Positions 10,040 to 22,620 of a DNA stretch of 64,000 nucleotides are shown here, piece by piece. The stretch spans positions 1,488,001 through 1,552,000 of the forward strand of contig NC_067305.1 of the NCBI RefSeq assembly GCF_020740795.1. Direction: 5' to 3'. Each line of letters starts with the position of its first letter. The stretch's first letter is position 1. A model generated the notes under the pieces. It was not told the origin of the DNA, did no database searches, and was given only the letters and a program-made list of their open reading frames with translations. The DNA comes from Apus apus (taxonomy: Eukaryota > Chordata > Aves > Apodiformes > Apodidae). Both the position numbers and the translations under genes were made by a program.

Positions 10040-11298
10040 CTAGGAGAAGATGTGGATGGCTTGGGTGGCGGGCGCGTGGCAGGCGGGGCACTGGGGCTCG
10101 GCCTTGCCGCAGATGCGCATGGCGCACTCCATGCAGAAGAGGTTGTGGCCACAGGGCACCAGGGCGGCGATCACCTCGCTCTCAAAACACACCATGCACT
10201 CCCGGGAGCTCTTGCGCTGCCCCTCCGAGCTGCTGGAGTCGGTGGGAGAACCCGAGGTGGCCGAAACGCTGCCGGGAAGGGAGGAAGAGGAGGAGTAGCC
10301 GGTGCTGTTGGAGAAGGAGGAGAGCGAACCCTGGGTGGGCAACCAGGACAAGGTGCTGACGGGGTCGCTCTGGATGCGACGGGCCAGGGGGTGGTCCAAG
10401 CTGCCGCTCTCGGGGAGGGTGGGCGAGTGGCGGGGGGTGGCCGTGCTGCTGCTGCGCCTCTGCGAGCCGCTGATGGAGGAGCAGCTGCTGAAGGCTTGCA
10501 GGGGGTTGCCCGAGCGCTCGAAGGGTGACCAGATGGTGGTGGGCGTCGTCAGGTCGAGGGCCAAGAAGTCGAAGCCGAAGTCGCACTCCTCGGAGGCCAG
10601 CGGGGCCGGGGCCTCGCTGAAGGTGAAGCCGCTGCTGGTGCTGTAGGGGCTGGTGGGGCTGGCGTCGGGCACCCGCCCGCTGTAGAAGGACTCGGTGGAG
10701 GTGCTGCCCAGCGAGCTCAGGCTGTCGTTGCGCAGGGCGCCCGTGGGGCGGCGGGCAGGGTGGGGGGCCTTGGCCCACAGGCTGGACGTGCTGCCCTGCA
10801 GGTCCAGGCAGACGTCGGTGCCGTTGGAGTGGAAGTCATTGTCGGCATTGACGTCGATGAAGGAGCCTGTCCGCATGGTGATGTGTGCCTCGATCTCCTC
10901 CCGGGCCCGGTCCACGTTCTCGGGCATGCCCGTCACCTCAAAGACGGGCTCCTTGTCCCGGCTGGGCGTCACGATGTAGGTGTGAGTCTGCTGCTGGATC
11001 CGCTTGATGGTGGCTCCTTTGGGCCCCACCACCAGCCCCACCACCCGGTACGGGACCCTCACCTGGATGGTGGTCTGTCCCGGCAGGTTGGGGGGTCCCT
11101 GCATCGCTCCCGTCAGCCCGTTCACTTTGTTGCGTGTCGCCCGGATCATGGAGAAGTGTTCGGCGGCCGAGAGGATCTCCCTCTTCGCCATCTCCACGTC
11201 CTCCTTCCTCCCGGTCACGATGAAGACGGGCTCCTCGCCCCTGACCGGCGTCTTGATGTACGTGTTGGTCTTGGCACGTAGGGCTTTGATTTTGCAGC
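10040..11298 (-). CDS. MEX3D: MEX3D exon 2 (most of KH1, KH2, linker, RING)
   Basis: Acceptor CAG precedes GCTGCAAAATC and the exon runs uninterrupted to TAG at 10040-10042, 418 residues plus the completed glycine 167. All eight RING zinc ligands are present, so ubiquitin-ligase competence is expected from the family. Confidence 0.97.
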
Positions 11299-14200
11299 CT
11301 GCGGAGCAAGGAGAAGGAAATACAAAATGATCCGTCAAAACAGCAGCCTCGTGGGGACGCTCTGCTCGCCCGGGACGGGAGGTGCAGATGCAGGACCAGC
11401 AGGAGCCAGCAGACCCCTGTGGCTCTGCAGATGCAGCACACACGTCCTGGGGGAAAGGGGGTCCCCCCCAACCCAAAGGCAGCTGGGGGCTCACAGCTCA
11501 GTCGTGGGGGTTGCACTGGCTTGTCCAAGACTCTCCAGGCCCCAGGCACAGAAGAAGCCTCTGCCACCACCTCCTCCACACCGCTGTGGGGATCAGGACC
11601 TGGGGACACAGGCCCAGCCCAGCTCCCGTGGGCTGGGACAACATGTGGGCAAAGAGGGGTTGGGGCCAGCAGCCATGGGGGCACCCCCGGGTTCCTGAGG
11701 GCACGGGCAGCCAGGTTCACCCAAAAGCCTCAGGAGGGGTAAGGAAACAAAAGACACTGAAGATGGAAGGGAAGGAAAAGGCTTGTTTGGACCCTGCAGG
11801 TTTGTGGACACCTCTCAACCAGCAGTCAAATCTGAGACATGGCCCTGGCTGAGAGCAGCAGTGATGACCTGGAGGGATGGGGGAGCTGGGGCAGAGACCC
11901 CCCTGCTCCCCCAGGGACCAGAGCAGGGAGGAGGATGTGTCCTGGCCAGCTGGGCCAGGGGTGCTCAGGGGGCACCAGCTCTTCCCATTCTGGAAGGACC
12001 TGCTTGTCTCACACCAGGAACACCCCTGAGCAGGCAGGGCCAGGCTGGGACCAGGAGACCAGGGGCTTCACTCCCAGCTCTGCCTTCCCTCCCATGGGGG
12101 CACTGGGCTCCAGCTGCAAGTCCCTGCAGTGCCCATTCAACCAAAGGCTCCTGCTCCTTTCCAGGACCGGTCTCTGCTCTGGTTGAGGTGCAGCAGACTC
12201 GGCACCACTCCCGGCAGCCCCAGCCCTGCTCACTGGACCTGCTGGGTCCTGAACTTCCCGTGTCTGAACTTCCCTGAACAGGAGCACCAACTGCATCACT
12301 CGGCCTGGCTGGGCACCCCCAACTCCACACAAGGCTAATGACTTCCTGCCTCCCACTTCCCATGCACCCCCCGAGCTTTGTGGGGCAACCAAAGGGAAGT
12401 CATAGAATCAGAGAACCATCCTGGTTGGAAGGGACTTTGAAGATCATCAAGTCCAACCATAACCTAAATCCACCAACCATAACCTCATCTGCCCGTTCAG
12501 TGCTTCAATCATGTCCCTCAGCACCACATCTCTATTTCTTTTCAACACTTCCAGGGATGCTGACTCCACCACCTCCCTGGGCAGCCTGTCCCACTGCCCA
12601 ACCCCTCTTTTGGTAAAGAAACTCTTTCCAATCTCCAGGCTAAACCTCCCCTGGTGCAGCTTCAGGCCATTTCCTCTGGTCCTGTCATTATTCACTTGAG
12701 AGAAGAGCCCAACTCCCACCTCCCTACAACCTCCCTTCAGGCAGTTGCAGACAGCAATGAGGTCTCCCCTCAGCCTCCTCTTCCTCAAACTAAACAATCC
12801 CAGTTCCCTCAGCCTCTCCTCACAGGACTTGTTCTCCAGACCTTTCACCAGCTTGGTAGCTCCTCTGGACACGTTCCAGCAACTCTACATCCCTCTGGTA
12901 GTGAGGGGCCCAGAACTGACCCCAGTGCTTGAGGTGCAGCCTCACCAGTGCAGGGCACAATCCCCTCTCTACTCCTGCTGGCCACACCATTCCTGCTGCA
13001 GGCCAGGATGCTGGTGGCCTTCTTGGCCACCTGGGCACACGCTGACTCACGTTCATCTGCCTGTCAACCAGCACCCCCAGGTCCTTTCTCCACCACGGAG
13101 CTTTGCAACCACTCATCCCCAAGCCTGCAGCTTTGCCTGGGGTGGTTGTGACCAAAGGGCAGGACCTGGCACGTGGCCTTGTTGAACCTCATACAATTGG
13201 CCTTGAGCCATCAATCCAACTTGTCCAGCTGGGAGCCTGCAGGGGTCGAGGCTGCCCCGTCAGAGCCTTGTCCTTGTCCCCTGCCAGCGCTGCTGCTGCA
13301 GATGCACATTGATCAACATCGATGCACAGCCCCTCCCCAACACCCCCTGAGGAAGGGCTGGGCTGCTCTTCCATCTGCAAGGCTGGAACAGGGAGAGCTC
13401 CAGAAGATTGAAGGGACTCGGCCAGGGCTGGGCTGGAAGAGAATGCTGGGGCAGGTCTGTCCCAAGCAGGTAAATCCACCTGCGCTGCCCAGCTGGAGAG
13501 CAGAGCACAAACAGGTGCTGTGCATCCTGCCCCTCTGCTCTGGTGAGACCCCCCTGCAGGGCTGGGGCCAGTTCTGGGGTCCCCAACACAGGAAGGACGT
13601 GGAGCTGTTGGAGAGAGTCCAGAGGAGGCCATGGAGATGATGGGAGGGCTGGAGCAGCTCTGCTCTGGAGCCAGGCTGGGAGAGTTGGGGTGTTCAGCCT
13701 GGAGAAGAGAAGGCTCCAGGGAGACCTTAGAGCAGCTTCCAGTGCCTGAAGGGGCTCCAGGAAAGCTGGGGAGGGGCTTGGGACAAGGGCAGGGAGGGAG
13801 AGGACTGGATGATCTTTAAGGTGCCTTCCAACCCAAACCAGTCTATGAGTCTATGATTCCTGGAGACCCAAGTACAGGGCACTTAGGAGGGTACTAAGCT
13901 TCAGAAACAACAGGAACTGTCCAAGTGAGCAGCAGCTGTCCTGGGTGTCACAGCCTGGCCCTTCAGTGGCACTAACCCCTTTCAACAGCCACATTCAGGG
14001 AGCCAACGGGTGATGACACCAGCCCCTCCAGATAGTTCCTCCACAACCCCCTGGAAGCAGCTTGCACCACCCAGCATGGCCCCTGCCCAGTTCCAGGCTG
14101 CCCTGGGGTGCTGGCAGCTCCAGGCAGGTCCTACCTGCTGCCTACAGAGATCCCAGGATTAAGACAGGCAGGTTGGAGGGGAATCTAGGAGGGGAGCAGG

Positions 14201-17200
14201 CAGAGAAGCAGCCAGATGGAGGTGGAAGGCAGGAGACCTGCTGGTATCTCCCTCCTAAGAGAGGAAACCCTCTGGGTTTCATACAAGCCAGACTGAAAGC
14301 ATCAGAAGGCCACCTCCAAGCACTTGTTGCAATCAAATGTTCTTCCTGCCTTGCACTGCCCCAAGGATTCACGCTTGGCTTGGGAGCAGCAGGATGACCC
14401 CAAATTCAAGCCCTGGGGTGACTGGCCAGGCTCAGCCAGACTGGGGATGACACAGAGCTGCCCTGGTCCCCAGAGCTGGAAAAGCTGCTGAGAGGCTGCA
14501 GGGACATGTGGAGGAGGAATGTGGGAGGAGAAGGGTTTGTCCAGGCTTTTCCTAACTTAGGACAACAACTGGAAGGTGTATTTATGGCTGGGGGCATATG
14601 GTGGGGAAAGCCCAGTCCCTGGGGAAGGGCAGAACCAGCACCCATCAGAGGTGAAGTTCATGTTTAACCATGTGCCAGCTCCTCCAGGCCACCCATAGCT
14701 CCCACCTTTCCCTCCCCAGTTTATTCCAGTACCTGCTATAAACTCTGCTCCCCTGGGACCAACACAGTGGGAGTGGGCAAGGGTTCCAGGCTGGGGGCCA
14801 CCAGGGGCTGTGCTGATGCCTCCCGTGGATACCAGCCTCACACCCAAGGTGTGAAATTCACCCTGGCAGCAGGAAGAGGCAAGTTCAAGATCCCAAAGTA
14901 CCAGGAGCTGCAACAGGAGCTGCTCAGGAGCCCTCGTCCCATGGGACAAGGCCCAGCAGGGCTCTTCCTCACCCGTGGTGGGACCAAACTGCTGCCACAG
15001 CAGCACAAAATGGAGAGAGAGCTTTTCCAGGCTGCTCCTCACAAACCCTTCCTAGGGGCACGGCCAGAAACCTTGAGGCACAGGGTGCCCAACTGGGCCC
15101 GCTCCCCCCTCCTCAAACCAGCAGGGCAGGAGCGACCCGCGGCTGCCGGGACCACCCGCCCAGCAGAAGACACCACAGCTCAGGGCTGTTTTATCCAATC
15201 CTGGTGTAAAAGAAGAGGGCTGGGACAGTGGGGCTGCAGGGGAAACATCACAGAAAAGGAGGAGTCAGGGAAGCAGCCAGGGAAGCTGCTTGCCCGGGGC
15301 CACGTGCTGGAATCTGCAGCAGGACCCTCTGCTGGCACCACATGCTGGTGGGTGCTCCTGGACTGGGGAGCAGAGCTGGGATGGCACCACAGTCCCACTA
15401 GGGACCAACCTGTCCTGCTGCTGTCCCAAGCCCCCAACCCCACCTAAGCCACCCTGGGGACTCCCAGGCAGCAGGTTCTAAAAGCCCTGACCAGGAGGAT
15501 GGGGCAGCCTCCCTGGGCTGGGATTTGGTAGGAGCCACATGGCAGAGAGAGCTACCAGCTGCAACACCAGGAACCAGGGAGACACAACCTCCCAGCAGCA
15601 CAACCCCCTTCCCCAGCACATCCCCACACCCAAGAGGTGGCTGAGCTGAATCTGCTCCTGCCCACGCTCAGGGAGGTGCTGACACCCTATGGCCAAGCCC
15701 CAAAAGTCCCCCAATTCCCAGACGTAGTCAAACCACAAACCAAACCTGCAACTGGGGGAGTAAGAGACATTTCGGATCATAGAATCAGACTGGTTTGAGT
15801 TGGAAGGGCCTTAAAGCTCATCTAGTCCCAATCTCTCTGTCATGGGCAGGGGACACATTCCACTAAACCAGGTTGCTCCAAGCCCCATCCAATCTGGCCT
15901 TGAAGATGAGTCTCCATAAGCTCCCACCCAAGCCCACTATGAAAACATCATCTCAGGTGACTTCATCCTTCTGAAGCTGGTCCATCCCAACCTGCCAGAA
16001 CGTGGCCATGCCAGTCAAGAGGCTGTGGAGAGGACATGGGGCCACCTGGCATCACCAGCAAGCCCCACCACAGGCATGTCCTTGTTCCAGCATTGCTGGG
16101 TCACAGCATCACAGAATTGTTCTAGTTGGAAAAGACCTTTAAGATCATCGAGTCCAACCACCTCTACTGAGTCCAGCACTAAATCATGTCCCTCAGCACA
16201 TCTACAGGGCTTTGGAACACCTCCAGGTCATGAGGTACCTCTGTAACTCATGTCAACCCCAACCAGGCTTTTACCTTATGGTAAAGCTCTTGCAGAGCTC
16301 CGTGAGCCCTCCCAGGCAGAGGCAGCAGCGCTGGCATCGCGCTGCACAAACGTGCCCAATGGCTCCATGTGAAGCAGCTGGGGTCCCTTCTCAAGGGCCT
16401 TGGTGGCAGTGGTTGACAGGCCCATGGTTTTTTTCCCTTGCCAAGGGCTGGTGAGCAGAGTTAATGACAAGGGAGGAGGAAAACAAGGTGCCAGACTTTG
16501 CTACAAGTCTAGAACTGCTCAAACTCAAGCCCAGGAAGTTCCACCTCAAGATGAGGAAGAACTTCTTTCCTGTGAAGGTGACAGGTGACAGAGCCCTGGG
16601 ACAGGCTGCCCAGAGAGGCTGTGGAGTCTCCTTCTCTGGAGACTTTCCAGACCTGTCTGGATGCCTTTCTGAGTGACCTGCCCTGGTTTTGGTCCTGCTT
16701 TGGCAGGGGGGTTGGACTGGGTGATCTCCAGAGGTCCCTTCCAACCCCTGACATCTTGTGATGTGGCTTTAAAAGCATTTTTTGAGATCCAAAATTAAAC
16801 ACCTCCAAAACCAGGGTGGGGCAGTCCCACCAGAGCCCAGGAGTGGCTCAGTCACTACATTACAGCTCTTTGCCAGAGCTCAGAGTCCCCAGTGTCACAA
16901 GCTCATCAGGACAACCCACGGCCACACAAACACCCTCCTTCTGGGTGCTCTCCAGCCGTCACAGCCCCTCACGCCACCGCCCAGCTCCGCCTGCAGAGGT
17001 GACACTGACAGAGGGTGCCAGGAACAGAATCCCAGGGGATTCTCCCTGGGATGATGTGATGGAGGTGGCACCTCAGGAAAGGTAACTGCTCTCCCTGAAC
17101 TTCCCCTCTTAGCACCACCAAGTAGGACTTGGCAGGTGGATCAGGGCTGCAGCTCCTGCAAGAGCCCAGAAAAGCCAGGCGTGCGCAGGCTGGGACGTGC

Positions 17201-20200
17201 CTCTCCTGCCTCTGTGCTCCTGCTGTGACCAAGGCAAGACACAAGACACCCAGCACAGCTCATCCTCTTGCTGATTCCCAGCACCTGCTTGCACATAAAG
17301 TGGCCTCCTCCACATGAGGAGGACAAAGCCAGTTGATCACCTTGGCCAACTTCTCCAGCTGCCCATGGAACCCTGTGCTTGCAGTGCCCGGCTCCCAGTT
17401 ATGCAAACCCAGTAAAGAGGAAGCACAGATTTCTGGAGGAGCCTTTGATGGCATGAACCAGGAAGACTCTGCTCCTCACAGCCCCCACAGCTGATGCCTT
17501 GTCCTCAGCCTTCTGGAGCATGCTACCTGCTGCAGAAATGCACTGTCCTTCCTCTTCCCCAGCTCTGCAGCACCTCCTGGCCTCAGACCTGGTGTTACAG
17601 CACTCCTGGTCCCCTTCATTACGGGTGAACAGCACAGGACACAGCAGGATTGGGACCAGATGCGGAGAAGAACATGCAGAACCTCCACCACATCTCCCCC
17701 CTTGCCCAGTGCTTCTTCCCACCTCTCTGCAAACAGTAATTAATTCATCCTTGCCACCATGCTGCGTGAGGCAAGAACATCACAGCTTTGTTTCTTCTGC
17801 AGACACCGGGAAGAGCGAGGCAGGGAGGCCAGGCTCCTGCCTCGGGGTAAAGAGGAAGCTGGTGCCAGAGCCAAGATGCACAGGCAGGGCAATCAGATCA
17901 ATCTGTGCAACCCACTTCAGGAGGTTCTGGCTCTGCCACGACCCAGGGAGGTGGGAGGGGGCAGCCAGGCCAGCTTCAAAGGACACGGTGTGATGGGCAG
18001 AGGACAGCAAGGAGCAGCAGCTCAGAAACACAGAGGATCCATGGCAGCCCCAGCAAACCACTGCGAGTTCACAGATGGGCAGGTTCTGGGCTGGCCCAGG
18101 AGCTGAGGCCCGTGGTGGTGGCCCTGGGCATCCTCCCAGCACCAGAATGCTGGCTGTGCCCTGGCAGGGAGCAGAGCTGCCACCTTCCATCCTGCCTCAG
18201 ATCTCCCCTTTGAACATCCCAGCATCTTCTATAAATGGCAACTTCCCCAAATCCTTTGCAAAGCCACAGACAGGGCAGCAGAGCCTGGGAGAGGAGCTGT
18301 GCCCAGCTCTGCCCCACCAGAGGCACGAGGCACTGACGGGGAGCACAGAGCCCGGGGTTCCCAGTTGCCCCTGCTGCCCATCACCCTCCTGGCCTCGTTG
18401 GGGGCAGAAGCTGCTGGAAATGTACCCACAAAGCTGGGACACCAGAGAGCAAGGCCAGCACAGCACCAAGAGCCGAGGCAACACCAAGTCCAGCCTCCCA
18501 TCTCTTTCCCCAGGGATTTCCATTATCACCACAGCTCTTTTTGCTGGTGAGATGAGCCCACACCACCGCTGCTGCCCCCAGCATTTTTTGGAGATGATCC
18601 CTCCCACAGCAGAAGTCATGAACAGGCTTGCACGCAAAGGCCTGGCCACGCAGCCCCGCCGGGCCACGCTGCCCCTCGGGAGCCCTGTGGGCAGGGAGAG
18701 GAAAAGCTGCTGATCCCGGCTGGCAGAGGCTGCTCCACTGACCCAGACAAGGAGTCCCAGCAACTGCCTCTCCAGCCCAGTCCAGAAAGCAGAGATTTGC
18801 TTTACGCAACAAGGATTGACCTGCTGAGCTGCTGCTGCTCTTTTCTGGAAAGGGTTAAATTAGTGGATCTAGAGAAGAGAAATTGAAGAAAAAGGAGAAG
18901 TAGGAGAGTTTACGTCTGACAGCCTGTGTCCCACCTCAGCCCACGTAGGACAGCTGTGCCCTGGGCTGCTGGGACCATGTCCCAAGGGGCTGCCAGGCTC
19001 TGGGGAGAGCAAGACCAGTCCCAAAGCGCCCTGAGACCTGTTCCTCAGCACACGGTGCTAAGGGAGGGAAACCCAGCCTTACCCCAACTCAAGACCCTTC
19101 CAGGGCACCCTATATCCATGTCTTATCTCTTCCCATGTTCCGAGCACGGCAGCACCACAAGCACTGGGTAGTGCAGGAAAAACAGGAGCGACAGGGAACA
19201 CGGACCGAGTCTGATCCAGCCCCGCGGTGTCACCTGCAGCGTCGCAGCTCCAGAACGATGCCAGGCCCCACGAAGCACCCCTGGGCTCGGCTCTACCCTG
19301 CCACGGGGCTACCAAAGGCTGAGAGACCCTCGTGTGATGCAGCTGGGGGACCAGAAGGGCCCGGGAGCCAGCATGGATGCAGGAGGGTGAGGTGAGCAGA
19401 AAGGGCTCTGTTCGTTTTTGAGCTCAGGGAGAGCCCCGGAGAGGTCGGCAGCTGCAAACGGCCCCGGCATCGGCTGCTCCAGATTTAAAACTGCTGCCAG
19501 CAGCCCCAGAGAGCAGCCAGAGCACAGCGACACTCCAGGAACAGCCCTGTCCCCTCAGATGCTGCTCAACCACACCCCTCACCAGCGAGAACCAGGGGTG
19601 CCAAACGCCGAGCTCCCCTTCACACCCAAACCCAGCACAACGGGGCCACAGCGCAGGAACAGGAGCTGCAGAGAAACCAAGACCAGGAGAGGGAATTAAA
19701 CACTTGGGGGAAAACCCTGGGGAGAGCTGTTCCTGCCCCCAGGCCAGGGCAGCAGCAGGCAGCTCCAGCCCACGGTGAGCCCCAGGTCCCCTCTGAGCCC
19801 ACCAGTGGGACACGGTGCCCCCACAGCACCTCTCCAACAAGCTGGGATAATCATTCCTTCAGCAGCTCTTTTCCAGGAGCCTCACGACCCTGCAGAGACT
19901 AGGGAGCACCCAAACTCTGCACGAGGTGTTTGGTGCAGGGGCTGGAGTGCACATTTAACCCCTTGGGGTGCTGGACGGGCAGCACCAGGGCCTGACCACA
20001 GCCCAAACACCCAACCCCGGCTGCTGCGAGGAAGGGTGCCCAGCAGCAGCAGCTTGCTGGCCCAAAAGCTGCTGCTCCTCCAACCCCCTTCAACTGGTGG
20101 AGCCAACACGCTTCCCAGGGGAGCCCAGACCCCCTTACAGGTTTGCTTCCAAGTTGCTGGACCCCGGGGTTCTGCAGAACCCCCCCGCCAAGGCCCCCCA

Positions 20201-21956
20201 CTCCAGGTCCCCATCCAGCCCCAGGGAGAAGCGGGATCCCCGGGGCAGGGCGCGGCGACGCGCTCCTCTCCCTGCTGACACGGCGGGTCGTGCCCAACCG
20301 TGCGGCTGCCCCGGCGGGGGCCCAGCACCCCGCGGGACCCCCCCGGCCGGGGAGCTGGGACCGGGGAAGGGTGCCTGGAAAAGTTGGGAGGCCGGGAAGC
20401 GGGGCCGGCTGGGAGGCCGGGCAGGCCAATGGGAAGCGCAGAGCATGATGTCACCGCGCGCATCACAGCGTGGCTGGGCTAACAAAGAGAACAATGGGGC
20501 TGCCCAGCTCCCCGCTTCCCCCCAGGAAAAAAATGGCCCCCGGCCCCTCTCCCCGCAGCTCCCCGGCCAGGGAGGGATGGGGACCCCGGCAGCGAGGGCA
20601 AGATTCGGGGTGCCAGAGCCTGGCGTGGGGAAAACACCCCGCAGGGCAGCGAGCCCAAGTGCCCGTCGCTGCCGGGGCTCCTGGGGAAGCAGCTCCCATC
20701 CCTTGGACACGGGAAGATTTTTATATATCTATATATATAGATATATTTTTAATCCTCCTGCCTGGGGGGGGTGTCTTTTCTTTCTTTTTCTTTCTTTTTG
20801 TGTTTTTTTTTTTTTCTTTCCTAAAGGTGAAACTCCGGTCGAGGACAACTCGGGGTTTCCCGCAGACAAAGCCCGTGCCAGGCACACCCACCCGGGCCGG
20901 CGGGGCTGAGGCGTGTCCGGGCGGCCTTTTGTGACAGCTGAGCCCGGAGCGGGGGCTCCGCGCCCCGCTCGCCCCCCCCACCCCGCACACCCAGCATCCC
21001 TTATCCACCCGAGTCCGAAACACCGAGGATCATTTACACGCCAAGCCCGAGATCCGAGCTGGAGGGGAGGGGGCGAAGAGCCATTAAACTACACTAAAAC
21101 CCAGAGCTTTCTCCTGCCCGTCGCGCCCTCCCTGCTCCCACGGACTCGCGTGGAGTCCAGGAACTTTGTTGATCCCAGCCGTGCCGCTGTGCTGGCCTAT
21201 ATAGCTTAATTAATATTTACAGCCGGCGCGTCGGGGAGAAGGCACAAAGCAGCAGCTCGACCCAGGGCGAAGGCGCGTCCGCGGGAGGAGTTTCAGGGCC
21301 GCGGGATTTGTCGCCGTTAAGTTTCCGCCTCTGCCGGGCACGGAGACAAAGCCCCAGAACTGCCCCGAGGAGCGCGGGGCCGGGAGCTGCGGGGGGGGGG
21401 GGGGGGGCGGACAAAGAGGGGTCCCCGCGTGTGACCCCCTCCCGGGGCGTGGGTTACCTTGCCGGCCCACGATCTCGGCGACGTGCTCGGAGCTGGGCAC
21501 GGGCACGCACTCGGTCATGTTCACGCTCTTCTTCCTGCTGCCCAGCGGCTCGGCCAGCAGCGCGGCGGGGGCCGCCAGGTGCGGGGCGAAGTTCCCGAAG
21601 GCGGCCGGGGGGGAGGCGGCTCCGGCTGCCGGGGGGGACCCGCCGCCGCGCTCCCGCGCCTGCAGGCCGCCGCCCCCCGCGCCTCCCGCCGCCGGCTCCT
21701 CCGGCCCCGCACCGCCCGCCTCCGCCGCCCGCAGCCCGCCCGCCTCCTCCAGCCCCAGCAGCGAGAGCTGGTCCAGGGCGAACCTCAGGGCGGCGGCTTC
21801 GTCCTGCACCGGCGGCCCCTCCCGCTCCCGCCCGGGCTCGGGCTCCGGCGGCGGCGGCTCCTGCCCGGCGGGGGGCGGCGGGCTGAGCAGCGCCAGGCAG
21901 CGCGGCGGGCCGCGGGCGGGCTGTCCGCCCTCGGGCTGGTAGATGGAGCCGGGCAT
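10040..21956 (-). CDS. MEX3D: MEX3D: KH-domain RNA-binding protein with RING E3 domain
   Basis: Complete gene of two coding exons, 21458-21956 and 10040-11298, giving 585 aa. MEX3 proteins bind mRNA through two KH domains and carry a C-terminal RING finger; mammalian MEX3D (TINO) binds the AU-rich element of BCL2 mRNA. Visible domains: Pro/Gly/Ala-rich N terminus with [14 protein letters not shown] (57-69); KH1 (about 150-215) with GRQG at 164-167, the loop split by the intron; KH2 (about 242-307) with GPKG at 258-261; a Ser-rich linker with ARRIQSDP (472-479); RING with C534, C537, C549, H551, C555, C558, C570 and C573, then [11 protein letters not shown]3D rather than MEX3A, B or C is indicated by [22 protein letters not shown] and the QAIHIFS terminus. 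The neighbours MBD3 and UQCR11 agree. Confidence 0.97.
12399..13270 (-). repeat. CR1 LINE fragment, antisense
   Basis: Starts ATAGAATCAGAGAACCATCC, the reverse complement of a CR1 terminus. The internal sequence (CATAACCTCATCTGCCCGTT) differs from the commonest subfamily in this window, so it represents a different CR1 lineage. In MEX3D intron 1. Confidence 0.85.
13525..13858 (+). repeat. CR1 LINE 3' fragment, sense
   Basis: Runs from GGTGAGACCCCCCTGCAGGG to the terminal TCTATGAGTCTATGATTCC. An internal deletion removes the usual middle of the 3' section: it passes directly from GGCAGGGAGGGAGAGGAC to the terminal ATGATCTTTAAGG. Confidence 0.85.
15776..15910 (-). repeat. Short CR1 3' fragment, antisense
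   Basis: Begins ATCATAGAATCAGACTGGTT; about 130 bp of diverged CR1 3' end. Confidence 0.75.
16103..16215 (-). repeat. Short CR1 3' fragment, antisense
   Basis: Recognised by AGTTGGAAAAGACCTTTAAG and GATCATCGAGTCCAACCACC, an older CR1 subfamily end. Confidence 0.75.
16470..16765 (+). repeat. CR1 LINE 3' fragment, sense
   Basis: Contains CCCAGGAAGTTCCACCTCAA and ends in CAGAGGTCCCTTCCAACCCC. Same subfamily as copies near 26.4, 39.5, 41.3, 52.7 and 55.9 kb. Confidence 0.85.
20405..20500. promoter_or_regulatory. CCAAT, CRE-like and SOX-like motif cluster in MEX3D intron
   Basis: Within 75 bp are a CCAAT box (20426-20430), CRE-like TGATGTCA (20446-20453), and SOX-type AACAAAG (20481-20487) and AACAATGG (20490-20497), set in CpG-rich sequence 1 kb inside the intron. 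It could be an internal enhancer or alternative promoter. The call rests on motifs only. Confidence 0.35.
20723..20746. repeat. Perfect 24-bp AT palindrome
   Basis: An alternating TA tract with one symmetric C/G pair (C20729 pairs with G20740), forming a perfect inverted repeat without a loop. It is followed 30 bp later by a polypyrimidine (CTTT)n-like tract at 20775-20822. Confidence 0.8.
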
Positions 21957-22620
21957 GGCGGCCGGTCGGGCGGAGCGGGCGGGCGCGGCGCGGGCCGGGG
22001 CGGTGGCGGTGCCCGGTGCCCCCCGCACGCCGCCTCCTGCGCGCGCCCCGCGCCCCGCCCGGCCCCGCCCCCGCGTCACCCGCCCCAACAATGGCCGCGC
22101 CCCGCCCCGCGCGCGTGCGCCCGCCGGGCCCCGCCCCCCGCACGGACCCGCCCCCCCCCCCCCCCCGGTTGACACGGCGCGGGAAGGCGCGCGCGGCCCC
22201 CCCGGGACGGCGGGAGCGGGATCGGGCCCCGCCGGGGGCACCGGGCGCTGCGGGGCGGGGACCGGGCTGCGGGCGCTGCGGGGGCCCCTCCGGGCCGGGC
22301 CCCCCGGTGCGGCGGGACCGCGCCCCTCCCGCCGCAGCCCCGCACTCCCCGCCGCCCGGCCCTGCCCGGGGCCCGCGGAACCGGCCGCTGACAACGCGGA
22401 GCCGCGGGCGGTTCCTCGGCCGTTACGCCGGGTGGTCCCGTCGCTACGAATTGCTCGCCCCCCCCCCCCCCCCACGAAGCCCCGGGCGGCGGGGCCGGGG
22501 GCTGCTCGGCCAGACCCCCCGACAGCCCGAGCGCAGCGGGGGCAGCAGCGGCTGCGGGGCCGCAGCTCAACCGCCCTCCCGGCTCCGTGTCCCCCTTCCC
22601 GACTTACTAAAGTTAAGGAA
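21230..22620 (-). promoter_or_regulatory. MEX3D: CpG-island promoter of MEX3D
   Basis: Extremely GC- and CpG-rich sequence covering MEX3D exon 1 and about 650 bp upstream. It includes homopolymer runs of G (about 21391-21407) and C (about 22151-22166 and 22460-22473). No TATA box was seen. The runs are likely sequencing trouble spots. Confidence 0.7.
21458..21956 (-). CDS. MEX3D: MEX3D exon 1
   Basis: ATG at 21956 opens [11 protein letters not shown]; the exon ends CAAG before a GTAACC donor, in the middle of the KH1 GRQG loop. The start is chosen because it is the first ATG after the CpG-rich leader and gives an N terminus comparable to other MEX3 proteins. An in-frame path continues upstream, but it is only GC-rich leader. 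Confidence 0.9.

Larger units (their letters stand above)
11299..21457 (-). other. MEX3D: MEX3D intron 1 (10.2 kb)
   Basis: Contains CR1 pieces near 12.4-13.27, 13.5-13.86, 15.78-15.9, 16.1-16.2 and 16.47-16.77 kb. The stretch 11.3-12.4 kb and 13.9-20.2 kb holds no recognisable gene; its open frames have no family resemblance. From about 20.2 kb the sequence is CpG-rich and contains a motif cluster (20405-20500), a 24-bp palindrome and a polypyrimidine tract. Confidence 0.8.
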
